From Amorphochlora amoebiformis (taxonomy: Eukaryota; Cercozoa; Chlorarachniophyceae), in the NCBI GenBank assembly GCA_054601695.1, contig BAAHQB010000008.1, positions 620,001 through 684,000 of the forward strand: DNA of 64,000 bases, read 5' to 3'. A program made the position numbers and the translations under genes. Numbering within the stretch: the stretch's first letter is position 1; each line of letters opens with the position of its first letter. Shown here piece after piece: positions 13,625 through 24,288 of the stretch. The notes beneath the pieces were generated by a model. It made no database searches, was not told where the DNA came from, and worked only from the letters and a program-made list of their open reading frames with translations.

Positions 13625-14574
13625 GCACATACTTTACTAAAAATAATTTATATTTAGATGTAAATGTTTACCAGACTACATACGTATGTACATTTCCTCA
13701 TGTACATATATCATTATACATTCATGAACAAACATGTACACACACCGCACCGACAAGGCTCAGCTTTGGCTTGGGGTACATTGCTCCCTTGTGCACACCC
13801 GAGCCCCCTCCGCCCCCGGCTCTTTCCCCATTCATCTTGTCTTCGCCTCGGGGCCCTAGATCCCATAATTTGAGGGTTTTATCCAAAGATCCTGAGGACA
13901 AAAACCTTCCCGTCGGAGAGAATTTCACGCTGTATATCGCGCCCTTGTGCCCTAAACAGAAATATTCTTAGCTCAGATATCTCCCCCTAGACTTCTAATC
14001 CCTCCCTTCCCCCCCCACCGCATGACAACACCCTACGGGCCTCTTTCACCCAGCCTCAAGCCCCCCTATTCACATCCTTCATACCTTTGAGCTCCCCTGA
14101 CATCCGGAACCGCCTCCGCTTCGAGATCGACCCTACACGCCTCGAGGCCAAGGCCGACGCCGTCTTGTCCCCGGCGAGGCGGCGGTGGGGTGGGGTGGAC
14201 TGCTCCACGGAATTTCGCTTTAAGATTTCGCTCGATCCCGAGCGACATAGGTCAATCTTTGGTAGGGAAGCTCCGACCGCGAGGGTCGACGTGTTGGCAC
14301 CGAGCTGCTCCAAGCGCGCGCGGCATACGCTGAGATGGTGGATGTGGTGGGTGAGAGAGCGAGCCAACCGTTTGTTCTCGAGGGTGAGACGCTCGATTTG
14401 TTGCGTGAGGGATGCGTTGGCCTCGCACATACGTAGGTATTGGTTTCTGTAGAACGCACCGGCCTCGGAGCTAGCTGAGGGGAAGGCTTGCTGAGAGTTT
14501 GAGGGGCGGAGCTGTGGAAAGTTGATGGAATTTTCGTCCTCCATGGATTTTTCTGGCTTGGAACGGCGATGCAT
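3647..14574 (-). CDS. coiled-coil plus WD40-repeat protein, 11 exons
   Basis: Exons in gene order: 14574-14085, 13951-13751, 13561-13502, 12523-12412, 11610-11574, 10766-10715, 10091-9998, 9826-9810 (17-nt microexon), 6073-5954, 4813-4719, 3757-3647. All phases agree, giving about 462 aa. The N-terminus ([10 protein letters not shown]) leads into a coiled coil ([16 protein letters not shown]). WD40 blades follow: [13 protein letters not shown]...[20 protein letters not shown]...[69 protein letters not shown]...[10 protein letters not shown] do not recognise the subfamily; a scaffold role is only the family default. The motif [12 protein letters not shown] is rebuilt exactly across a splice junction. 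The 3' end is uncertain: reading through gives STIRLPIIA and a stop at 3647, but an AG|GTTGCC donor at 3666 could lead to one more exon. Introns carry TA, CT and telomere-like repeats. Confidence 0.85.
4372..4718 (-). repeat. tandem copies of a 3' exon edge plus donor (WD40 gene)
   Basis: Downstream of the WD40 exon that ends at 4719, the sequence around its donor (sense CCGAG|GTCATyAATATAATAACTA) recurs at about 4371-4391, 4478-4494 (shortened) and 4590-4606. The copies are separated by TA tracts and by a shared AATTTACACACAAATAG segment. They carry the donor but almost no exon. Confidence 0.75.
4878..5830 (-). repeat. array of nine partial exon copies (acceptor plus 5' 44 nt) upstream of a WD40 exon
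   Basis: The exon starting at 4813 has nine extra copies of its acceptor and first ~44 nt, ending near 4925, 5031, 5156, 5237, 5377, 5484, 5567, 5728 and 5830 (sense CAG|ATGGCAAGGCATACATCTAC). Each then runs into GTATATA... Six are 44 nt and keep the frame [10 protein letters not shown](E/Q)F. Three are frameshifted: 45 nt at 5728 and 5484, 43 nt at 5377. Only the copy at 4813 continues into [18 protein letters not shown] and reaches a donor in phase with the next exon. Confidence 0.85.
6971..7022 (+). repeat. dispersed element, copy in telomere-like block
   Basis: Subtype A: CAGATTATTCAGCTCGTCTT, then AGTCCGAGGACCATTGACTC and CTCCACA. It is bounded by TTAGGG repeats on both sides. Confidence 0.85.
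7080..7168 (+). repeat. dispersed element, longer subtype B
   Basis: Starts GAGATTATTCAGCATGTCTT, has CCCTAGGGCCATTGACTCCC in place of the A-type TCCGAGGACC, and extends through GTGGGGCTGTTAAGCTGGGA and GCGACCTCCGCAGAGG. Related B copies lie at about 1366, 46484 and 55620-55700. Confidence 0.8.
7226..7271 (+). repeat. dispersed element, subtype A, 5' half
   Basis: CAGATTATTCACCATGTCTT followed by AGTCCGAGGACCATTGACTC, then directly GGTTAGGG. The 3' half (CTCCACA...GGGGCTATAG) is missing. Confidence 0.85.
7620..8590. repeat. TA-tract intron filler
   Basis: Almost continuous (TA)n and TATG/TACA variants within the long WD40-gene intron between exons 9810 and 6073. I see no exon here. Confidence 0.8.
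8591..8885. repeat. A-rich intronic repeat with AGAGAATTCT units
   Basis: About 300 bp of A-rich sequence in the WD40-gene intron. A loose tandem unit carries ATGCCGAAAAA, AGAGAATTCT and TCTGGAAAATTCC words, each seen at least twice. The + strand open frame across it is lysine-rich low complexity, which I do not treat as a gene. Confidence 0.55.
9270..9905. repeat. telomere-like block that switches strand
   Basis: TTAGGG-like repeats on the + strand (9330-9665, with a strongly diverged element copy at about 9273-9330) switch to CCCTAA on the + strand from about 9710. The WD40 microexon at 9826-9810 sits inside the CCCTAA part. This block and the PAN3 ones are the places where the G-rich strand is sense. 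Confidence 0.8.
9914..9988 (-). repeat. dispersed element, full-length subtype A
   Basis: On the - strand it reads GATCAGATTATTCAGCATGT, CAGAGTCCGAGGACCATTGA, CTCCTCCACATTGTGGGG and a tail ending GCTGTTTGGG. The same tail follows the copies at 47598 and 47984. This defines an element of about 72 bp whose G-rich flank lies on the same strand. Confidence 0.85.
10780..11345. repeat. purine tract on + strand (CT-rich in WD40-gene sense)
   Basis: (GA)n, GAGAGAGCGA and GAGAGATATC tandem units over about 450 bp, plus a TA tract. Read in the direction of the WD40 gene this is CTCTCTC pyrimidine. It ends in ...CTCTCGTTATTTCCAG at the acceptor of the exon starting at 10766. Confidence 0.85.
11378..11572 (+). 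repeat. telomere-like block beside a WD40-gene exon
   Basis: TTAGGG repeats with one dispersed element copy (about 11465-11508, CAGATTATTCAGCATGTCTT). The exon 11610-11574 ends at a GTAAAC donor that runs directly into CTAACCCTAACTC repeat in the sense direction. Confidence 0.85.
12668..12890. repeat. duplicated TA-flanked intron unit
   Basis: Two copies (12668-12725 and 12833-12886) of a ~55-bp segment with TGATTGAGTAGATTGAA, GGATGATTCGGGAA and GGAGGACAGGATATA. A third partial copy near 13004-13035 keeps only the GGACAGGATATATA end. They lie in the intron between exons 13502 and 12523 and match no exon I can see. Confidence 0.65.
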
Positions 14575-14931
14575 GGCTGTTTGATCACGGAGAATGAGGC
14601 CAGAGGAGCCCTGGGGAGGGCAGGTGGAGCTGCAACTACAACACAGCCATCTCGTGCCGAAAAGATCTTTGCAGGGTTCAGAGTTTAATAATTCGGATGA
14701 AAATTTGTAACTGCCGAACAAATATTTGACGTCGGGGGAATCGGCGATTACAACACGAAGGTAATGGCTCCGTGTCCATACGAGAGAGGGCTGGGAGAGG
14801 AGAGAGAATGTTAGATATCTGGAATGAGATTTACAAACTCGCATATTGTTTTTCAGGTTAAATTGATCACGCTTTCCAAGAACGTGGTCTCCTTCCAAGC
14901 TTTTCGCCTTTAGTTACTAGTCAAGCTAGCC
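14575..14931. promoter_or_regulatory. divergent intergenic region, WD40 gene / RPLP0
   Basis: About 357 bp of mixed-composition, repeat-free DNA between the chosen ATG of the WD40 gene (-, 14574) and the RPLP0 ATG (14932). It must hold both 5' UTRs and promoters. An open frame continues from the WD40 exon up to 14898 on the - strand, so a longer N-terminus is possible. I chose 14574 because the protein turns into plausible coiled coil soon after. No TATA box is evident. Confidence 0.6.
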
Positions 14932-16072
14932 ATGTCCACCCCTAAGAAAGCAGTCGCCCCCCGCAAGCTGAAATACGAGAAGACTCTTCTTGAATGCTTC
15001 CAGAACTTCAGAAAGATGCTTGTCATCGAGGTCGACAACGTCGGGTCCAAGCAGATGTCCGACACACGTCACAATCTCCGCGGACGTGCCCAGATCCTCA
15101 TGGGAAAGAATACGGTCATCCGCAAGATCCTTCGACGTGAGGTCAAGAGTGATCCCTCCCTAAAGAGTCTTCTAGAGAAGATTCGTGGAAACATTGGATT
15201 CCTCTTCACGAACGGTGACCTCGTTGAGCTTCGTGATGAAGTTACCGCTGCTCAGGCTCCTGCCCCGGCTAAGACTGGTCAGATTGCACCCCTTGACGTA
15301 TGGGTTGAACCAGGACCAACTGGTCTCGACCCCGGACAAACGTCTTTCTTCCAGGCCTTGAACATCGCCACCAAGATTAACCGTGGGGCTATCGAGATCG
15401 TCTCCAGGGTTCAGATGTGCGTTGCGGGTGAGAAGGTGTCTGCATCCGCCGCCGGTCTTCTGGCTAAGCTCAATGTGACACCCTTTTCCTTCGGTATGAA
15501 GGTTAAGTACGTGTTTGAAGGTGGAAGTTGCTACGATGCTGCTGTCCTAGACCTCAGCGAGGCGGACATCATGGCCAAGTTTGTCGGAGGCCTTGTTCAG
15601 GCTTCTTCCCTCTCTTTAGGCCTCGGCTACCCTTCAATGGCGTCAATCCCTCACCTCATGTCCAACGCTGTGCGCAAGCTCATCGCCTTCAGTATCGAAA
15701 CAGACTTCAAGCTAGATATTGCCGAGCCGTTTGAGGCCTTCCTTAAGGATCCTAGCGCATTCCGAGTTGCTGGACCGGCTACCGGCGCGGACGTTGGTGA
15801 AGCCAAAAAGGTGATGAGGGAATAGGTTTCAGTAAGATATTTAAATATGTGCATTTATCTACACGAAATTCTATGTATGTACAGGAGTGAGAAGGAGAGA
15901 GAGAGAGAGAATGAGACATGGAGACAGGGAGTAGTACGAAAGAGGATGGGAAGAGTAGGTCGAGTACTAAGAAGGTGAAACATCGGTTGTTGGTTCTCAA
16001 AAACAATATGAAACTAGGAGGAGAAGAAGGAAGAGGAAGAGGACGACGGAGGATTCGAGTAAGGAAAAGATA

Positions 16073-16103
<31 letters not shown>

Positions 16104-16135
16104 ATAAATATATAAGATATGTGTACATATATGTG

Positions 16136-16177
<42 letters not shown>

Positions 16178-16216
16178 CATCTAAATTAATATGCATACAT
16201 ATACGTATATGTATAT

Positions 16217-16259
<43 letters not shown>

Positions 16260-16408
16260 TACTTTTTATCATTAAATTTTATTAGACATACATACGTAGG
16301 TAATGATGTATACATGTGTGTATATATACAATATCTACATATATAAATATATGCATACGTAAATATATTTTTATACCTAGCTTCGATGATGATGATGATG
16401 AAGAGTAA
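14932..16408 (+). CDS. RPLP0: 60S acidic ribosomal stalk protein P0 (uL10), three exons
   Basis: P0 anchors the P1/P2 stalk on the large ribosomal subunit and contacts translation factors. Exon 1, 14932-15810, has the uL10 core: KYEKTLLECFQNF, GSKQMSDTRHNLRG, MGKNTVIRKILR, GNIGFLFTNGDL, and the conserved block PTGLDPGQTSFFQALNIATK, followed by the C-terminal helices. Read unspliced, it stops at 15825 and would lack the acidic tail. A donor AAG|GTGATG at 15810 and an acceptor at 16018 add exon 2 (16018-16058, EEKKEEEEDDGGF). A GA|GTAAGG donor then leads to exon 3 (16381-16408, FDDDDDEE and TAA). The total is 948 nt, 315 aa, the normal P0 size. The usual GFGLFD ending is replaced by GGFDFDDDDDEE, encoded by a GAT run. 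Codons in exon 1 are C-biased, as expected for high expression. Confidence 0.95.
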
Positions 16409-17105
16409 GTTAGAAGATTGGATTCAGATGAGGCGGAAGTTGAAGTTAAGTTCAAGCCTTCGGGCGCGTAATCATGACTGGGTTAAGTCATTGAATGAAA
16501 ATACTAATTTGAAAGTTAATGTGCTAATACTAGTAATACTAGGTAGCATGCTAGATTGTTTATACGTTCCGGTAGTACACGCGCAGTATATACGTTTTCG
16601 TGCACCTGTATACAGTAAATTACTAAGCTAATTAATTTAAATTGCATGGCCCAATGGTTGTATTACAGGCTGCAATCATTAAGTCGTGCATAGCAGTACT
16701 GCGACTGACCAGAGGAAGCCCGTCGACGTCGGGAATGAAAGATTTTTGCATCCGTGATATACAATCTATATAGTACGTATGCAACTTGGTTAACACGGCC
16801 ATTATAATTATGTAATATATATACAACAATAACGGTGCTAGTACTGTGAATCATTCTAGTTAGCGCTAGAGTCATAGTCTAAACTAAATACAGTCAATCC
16901 ACAGTGGCTGTTCCCGGAGATGAAGATGAAGAAGTTCAAACGGAATTCTCAGGCTCGAATGTCTGGGATCACATGACCGTGGCGCCGCTGACATGCCTAT
17001 CCGATAGTATCCGGTCCAATACGGCCTAAAATTTGAAACTTTGTGGCAATACGAGCGCTGAGCCTGAGTGTGATATGTGTAAATATGTAGAGCACGATGC
17101 TGTAT
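16409..17105. other. intergenic, no gene recognised
   Basis: About 700 bp of unique, balanced-composition sequence downstream of RPLP0. Short open frames occur on both strands but none shows splice context or a recognisable motif. Confidence 0.6.
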
Positions 17106-17109
17106 GAAA

Positions 17110-17690
17110 CCATGGGCCTTACCGACACCTTTCGGGAATACACCTCATTCCCCCCTTGAAAAACCGAACCCTTTTAATCCCACAGGCATATCACTTCTTT
17201 TTTTTCATTTCATACCTCTAAATATTCCCCAGTTACCCCATATCATCCCTGCGACAGGCGGCGTCACAGGCCCGCGATGTCAGACAGAAGCCAGTTTGTC
17301 AGGAGAATTGGTATTTCTAGTATTACAGGTCTCATAGGCATTTAAGGTGTTTTTTTCATTAAAAGCCTTTGCTGTCGTCCTGCCCTTGTCCCATTGTATC
17401 ATAACAGAAATCACCGAAAGTGCACCCAAGACCTCTAATACTAATAGTCATTTCTCCTAACAACGAAGATGGCCGCTGGGCCGGTAAGGAGGTGATATGG
17501 CCAGGGTTGAGAGCACTTAGGGGTATAAAATCAAGGAAAAGGAGTGATATGCCTGTGGAATGAATAGTATTCGGTTTTACAGGGGGGGGGAGAGGCGTGT
17601 GTTTTCCAAAATCTGTGACGGTGACGTCCTTGGCTTCAAGTTGTGGGGAGGCAACTCGTGTCACACATTCCATCAAAGATTAGAGGTAAA
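17110..17690. repeat. imperfect fold-back (inverted repeat) element
   Basis: The left arm at about 17160-17325 and the right arm at about 17415-17600 are imperfect reverse complements. Both read CCACAGGCATATCACTyCTTTT, then a TTCATTTCATACC/TTGATTTTATACC segment, then CATATCA. Nearer the centre, GTCAGGAGAATTGGTATTTC pairs with GTTAGGAGAAATGACTATTA, followed by GTATTACAGGTCT/GTATTAGAGGTCT. The loop lies near 17340-17400. No transposase or obvious target-site duplication is visible. Confidence 0.65.
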
Positions 17691-17739
17691 CATAGCTACA
17701 GCAACTTCCTTCCTGAGGAAAACTGATATTTAACGCAGA

Positions 17740-18058
17740 GATGTATTGAAAGCAAGGGTGAGGAAAAGAGCGGGAAAGGTATATAAAAGTATTATATAAT
17801 ACATATTATATCATATATATATAATATCACATATATGACATTATATATATATACATATTATGCAATATATATATAATATTATAAGTAAAACATTATATGT
17901 ATATATATATATATATATATTTACATATATATATACATATGTGTACTATACAAACATAAATGAAATCGAAAGCAAGGGTGAAGAGAGGAGTGGGTGTGAT
18001 TGAACCAAAAACCGCCTCCGGACGGCCAAGATCACTTCGATATGCATTACATATTTAA

Positions 18059-18091
<33 letters not shown>

Positions 18092-18215
18092 TATACAATA
18101 TTTGCATATATTATTTATATTACATATATACATACACATAATATTACATACATTCTATATTAATAAATATATGTGCAAGGGTACAATATATAATATTATA
18201 TATATATATATATAT

Positions 18216-18255
<40 letters not shown>

Positions 18256-18405
18256 CATATATATACATGTATATGTAAACACATCTATACCTTTATACTT
18301 ATATATATATATATACATATATACAATGATTATATATACATATATATATATATATATTTAACTGTCCCACAGACGGACAAAAACACGTCGATATACAGTA
18401 TTATA
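17740..18405 (+). pseudogene. relic of bL9m gene exon edges, mirror of 45.4-46.4 kb
   Basis: Three + strand islands in TA repeat resemble the - strand bL9m exon at 46162-46080 and its edge copies. At 17745-17780 is GAAAGCAAGGGTGAGGAAAAG. At 17966-18045 a longer piece retains GGTGTGATTGAACCAAA and CCGCCTC. At 18362-18402 is ACAGACGGACAAAAACACGTCGATATACAG. Indels break the reading frame. The position just outside the left arm of the inverted repeat suggests that the duplication once included part of the neighbouring bL9m gene. Confidence 0.6.
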
Positions 18406-18423
18406 TATATATATATATATCTC

Positions 18424-18465
<42 letters not shown>

Positions 18466-18536
18466 CACACATATAAACACATGTACAACTGTATATATAT
18501 ATATATATATACACTGACATCATAGTATATATCATG

Positions 18537-18572
<36 letters not shown>

Positions 18573-18880
18573 AATATATATATATAGATATCTATATATA
18601 GATGTATTATATATTATGTATAATTATATATATACACGCATGTACAACATAAAAAATATTATTATTATATGTATATATAAATATATATATATATATACAT
18701 AAAATATAAATGTGTAATATTGTGTCTGTGGCTTTATATGTGTAGTTACACATATATGTCACATGTGATATGTCGATATATAATATATTTATATGAATAT
18801 ACTAGTATATATATATCTAGATATATATGTATATAACATATATTATACAGTTTATACTATGACGATATATGAAAACCTGT
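18406..18880. repeat. TA tracts, intergenic
   Basis: Mostly (TA)n and ATATAC variants. Nothing else is visible. Confidence 0.7.
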
Positions 18881-19462
18881 GAGTCACATTTGTGATACAA
18901 ACAAATGATTACCTGCAGGGATTAACGTAACTCAATCACCATAACCTAGATAACTTTGACGTTAATGTGTACTGTAGCTTGGGCTGAATAAAACATTAGC
19001 GCATTAGTACTAGTAGTATTCTAAAGTGACAACTACCGTTCTAATTCGTCATTCTAGAAATTTAAAGTCTAGATAGCCTACTATTTAGACTATACTAGTA
19101 TAATCTAGACAATCACAGGAAATATATAGTATATATGTGAACATATATGCTACTCTTACTGTACGTATTTCATCAGGAATCTAGATTAGTATAGACTCTA
19201 GTATAGCAATCGATGATTCGATATCATAAGATTACAATTTGAGCCTAGAGTCTAGAGAGGCGCATCATAAAAACTTACTAGGCCGCCGCCGGATAAAAAA
19301 AAAAAAAATCCATCCCCAAGATACCTTCTTCTAGAAAATACTTATATTTTTGTACCTGTAAATAATAATCTAGATAATCTATTTTGACTTGATAATGAGC
19401 CTAAGCTATCTAGTTTATCATAGCAGTAGTAGCTAGTATGAGTAGCCAAATCCGATGATTTA
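18881..19462. other. intergenic, CTAG-rich, downstream of left GT25 gene
   Basis: Unique sequence rich in CTAG/ACTAGTA words with no supported exon. The last ~80 bp (19380-19462) still align with the reverse complement of 40185-40290, so the inverted repeat runs slightly past the stop codons. Confidence 0.55.
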
Positions 19463-20053
19463 CTATACGTGGCCGATTTTCTTGCTCAGGTCAGGGCTTA
19501 TGCAGCGAAATCTGCCGTATTGTGGGGTAGTCGGTGCATTGTTTCGGTGTAACGTCGGGGCTGAACCACATATATATATATATATATATATAATACATAT
19601 ATACATATCCAATTATACATGTGTACATGGAGATTATTTATGTGATAGATATATGTATATATGTATGTATACATGCATATACATATATATACGCATATAT
19701 ATACACACATATATATACATACATATTATATGTAAATCATACATCTAGTATATATTAATATATATAGGCAGATTATTAAGTGTATTTTGACATACAAAGA
19801 CAATATTTATGTTACTATGTATGTATATTAATATGTCAGTATTGTACATATGAAATCATGTAATATTTACGTTCATTCATATGTGTAATACATAGTATAT
19901 GTTCCATATAGATATATACATACATATGCATATATGAGTGAATACTTATCTATATGTATATGTATGTATACATACTGTGTGTATGCATATACCTACATGT
20001 ACAAAAAAATGTATACATATAGATATATACACATATACGTACACATACATATG

Positions 20054-20115
<62 letters not shown>

Positions 20116-20454
20116 TATATATATTATATATATATGTATATATGTTAAATATATATACATATATATATATATACATATATAACATAAAACATATATATAT
20201 ATGTTATATATGTATATATGTATATATGTATATATATATATATATTATATCTGCCAGCATTGTATATATTTTACAAATGATTATAAGGTACCGTATATGA
20301 TACGTACACATGAATAATACACACACATACACACATATATATATATGTATTTATACATATATATATATGTGTGTAGATATATTGCACATATGTAATATCT
20401 GTATATCTATTTACACACACACAGCGCACACACACAGATATTATATTTATATAT

Positions 20455-20501
<47 letters not shown>

Positions 20502-20523
20502 TATATATGTATGTATATGTACA

Positions 20524-20559
<36 letters not shown>

Positions 20560-20708
20560 ATATTATATATATATATATATATATTACATATATAGATATA
20601 TGTGTTTATGTATAATGTGTGTTTTTACTGTCTTTGCTATCCTGGTCGAACAATCGCGGCTGATATTTATATACATGTGCATATGTACATGTACAATGTA
20701 TACATACG

Positions 20709-20742
<34 letters not shown>

Positions 20743-20961
20743 TATAAACGTATATATATATATATGTATTATACATGCATCTACATATATACATATATAT
20801 ACATATATATATATTATATATGTATTTACATATATTTATATTTTCTTTTTACACATATATATTTATCTACATGTTTATATATATATTTATAAATATACAT
20901 ATACATATATATAAGGTACTACAAACACATATATATATACATTTATATACACACGCATATG

Positions 20962-20996
<35 letters not shown>

Positions 20997-21337
20997 TTCA
21001 CATCCGAAAGGATAGCCAAAACAGCATTATTTTTAGATTGCAAAAAAAAGCCTGGAAAAAACCCGAAAAAAAACCCGAAAAAATCCCCGAAAAAAACCCA
21101 TGAGTCTTGGTTAGAAAAAAATACAGGTTTCGTAAAAAAAAAGAAGGAAAATCCCATCAGTTTAGGTCCGAAAAAATCGGAAAAACCACTCAGTTTAGGT
21201 TCCGAAGATATAGGGAAAATCCATCAACTTATCCCAGAGCTATTTCATTCTATGCATACATACCAACTCACATACACGTATACCAATATATATACATGTT
21301 ACATATATGTGTATACATATATCCTCATGTATATATA

Positions 21338-21368
<31 letters not shown>

Positions 21369-21468
21369 CATAACGTAACTATGGGTAATACCTCAAGAGT
21401 GACATGCTTGAAGGCTTTCCTGAGGTAAAAATATATCAACACATACGTATAATATACAACATATATGC

Positions 21469-21538
<70 letters not shown>

Positions 21539-22523
21539 ATATATATATATAATATTATACAGGCGAGAAGTCTCTCTGTGGGAGTCTGTAGACATGTCGA
21601 GATCTCAACAGAACTTCTCCGTAATATCTAGAGAGAGCTCTCAAGACGTCATCAGAGAGAGCTCTCAAGATGTCATCAGAGAGAGCTCTCAAGATGTCAT
21701 CAGAGAGAGCTCTCAGGATGTCATCAGAGACCTCTTGAGTCCCAGCTTAGCATCGAGAGACTATCAAGACATCTAGAAGGGTCTCAGGCCTCTCGGGATT
21801 GGAATCGAAAAAAAGTTGGAGACGTATAAAGGTGAGAGATGTCTCGGAGAGTCTCGGTATACATATATACACGCATATATATATATATATATACACATAT
21901 ATATATACATACATATTATATGTAAATCATACATCTAGTATATATTAATATATATAGGCAGATTATTAAGTGTATTTTTGACATACAAAGACAATATTTA
22001 TGTTACTATGTATGTATATTTATATGTCAGTATTGTACATATGAAATCATGTAATATTTACGTGCGGTATTCGAGTTAGAGAGAATTTTTATTTAGGGTT
22101 TACGTTCGCCTGACGCCTAAATCCGCTGCTTGTAGTCCTAGTTTTCTGACCTCTTCTAGAATTATTTCGGCTCCCTAATATGTGTTACGAAACAACTCAC
22201 TTTATAGTGTGGATATGTTACATGTATATTCAAAAATATGTACATGTAACAATATACATATATGTATATATAGATATATGTATATATACATATATTTATA
22301 TATATTATATATGCATATATATAACTATATATATAATATATATACATTTATATATATATATATATATATACATATATAAATGTGGGTATCTAAAATACTG
22401 AAAAGTATATGTATATACATATATATATATATATGTGTTTACATATATATATTTTTACACATGTATAGATATATTTAATACAAACATACTCACAAATTTA
22501 AGACAGACATACCAACACACACG

Positions 22524-22568
<45 letters not shown>

Positions 22569-22581
22569 AGAGGTATATGCG

Positions 22582-22632
<51 letters not shown>

Positions 22633-22714
22633 TAACTGTTATACCTTTCTGGACACCATATAAGCCACGGTACAATAAGAACTCGTGTTGGCCGCAATCT
22701 TAACCGCTAATATC

Positions 22715-22745
<31 letters not shown>

Positions 22746-23578
22746 AATCATATAAACGTCGACTACATCCAAATATATGTTCTCTAAAATTGTATTCACA
22801 CCGAAACCATTATACATTTTTGCATCTAAACCATCATACACATGCTTACACCAAACTTTTCCTTCTCCTAACATGATGTACCCAACACATACCCTATCAT
22901 ACGCATCATACATATCATATAAACCGATGCTGAACCATATAGATTACATGTGCATCCAAAAACCAACATCGTGTAACATATTTACAACGAAGATTCCTAG
23001 AATTTTAATATATATATATATATTCAACGTCATATATGTACACATCATGTAACAGTAGGTACATACTCACAAGAAGGATACATAAATGTAATATATTTTC
23101 ATCATATATGTAAATCCAAACATTATGTAACATACTTACAAGGATACATAGATCTACACATGTATTCAATATCATGTATGTATAGCCAAACCAACATTAT
23201 GTAACATGTTACAACAATCAACATATTCATATTCATACTCATTACATAGACACAAACATATTATACAGTTGTGTAAGATGTACTTACGTTTTGGGAGCGA
23301 TATATTCAGGTACTTTCGTTGAAAACAACTGAAATTATACATATATAGAAATCTATATATACACATATGTACATACATATAAATATATACATAATCATGT
23401 GCACATATGTATACATATATATATATATATGTATATGTGTATGTATTTATATATATATATATATATTATATATATATATATATATATAAATATAATATTA
23501 CTACTAATATGATAACACTAATGAGATAGTAACGTATACATAATGTGTTATATTATGGTATATATATATATGTACATA

Positions 23579-23671
<93 letters not shown>

Positions 23672-23790
23672 ATAGAATATACACATACATATATATAAAA
23701 TAAAGAAAATATATATATATATATATATTCATCATATCTATATATATATATCAAAGCCAAAACACTTACATCTGTGTATAATAACTTTGA

Positions 23791-23834
<44 letters not shown>

Positions 23835-23858
23835 ATATACAAGTCATAAATATATATT

Positions 23859-23919
<61 letters not shown>

Positions 23920-23928
23920 AGTCATAAA

Positions 23929-23959
<31 letters not shown>

Positions 23960-24058
23960 ATATACCTTCCCCAGCAAGCTCCAAGATTAAGCTGATTCCA
24001 TTCAAACTTCTTATGACTGTCTGCCAGCCTATATTCCATATATATATATATGTAAATA

Positions 24059-24090
<32 letters not shown>

Positions 24091-24251
24091 TATGTCTGCT
24101 GGACTATACATATACATGTACTGTATATATATCAGTATATACAGAAATATATATATATATATATATATATATATGCTTGATAGGTCCATTCAAACTTCTC
24201 ATAGGGTCTGCCAGCCTCTTTCTCTATATATATGTGGTTGTGTACATATAT

Positions 24252-24288
<37 letters not shown>

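Noticed and set aside
15528-15734. Overlapping frames inside RPLP0 and the WD40 first exon (for example 14087-14452 on +)
   Set aside because: Shadows of the real coding frames with no independent support.
21465-21776. RESSQDVI repeat protein
   Set aside because: 27-bp minisatellite antisense to the left GT25 gene, absent from the right arm, opening inside TA repeat.
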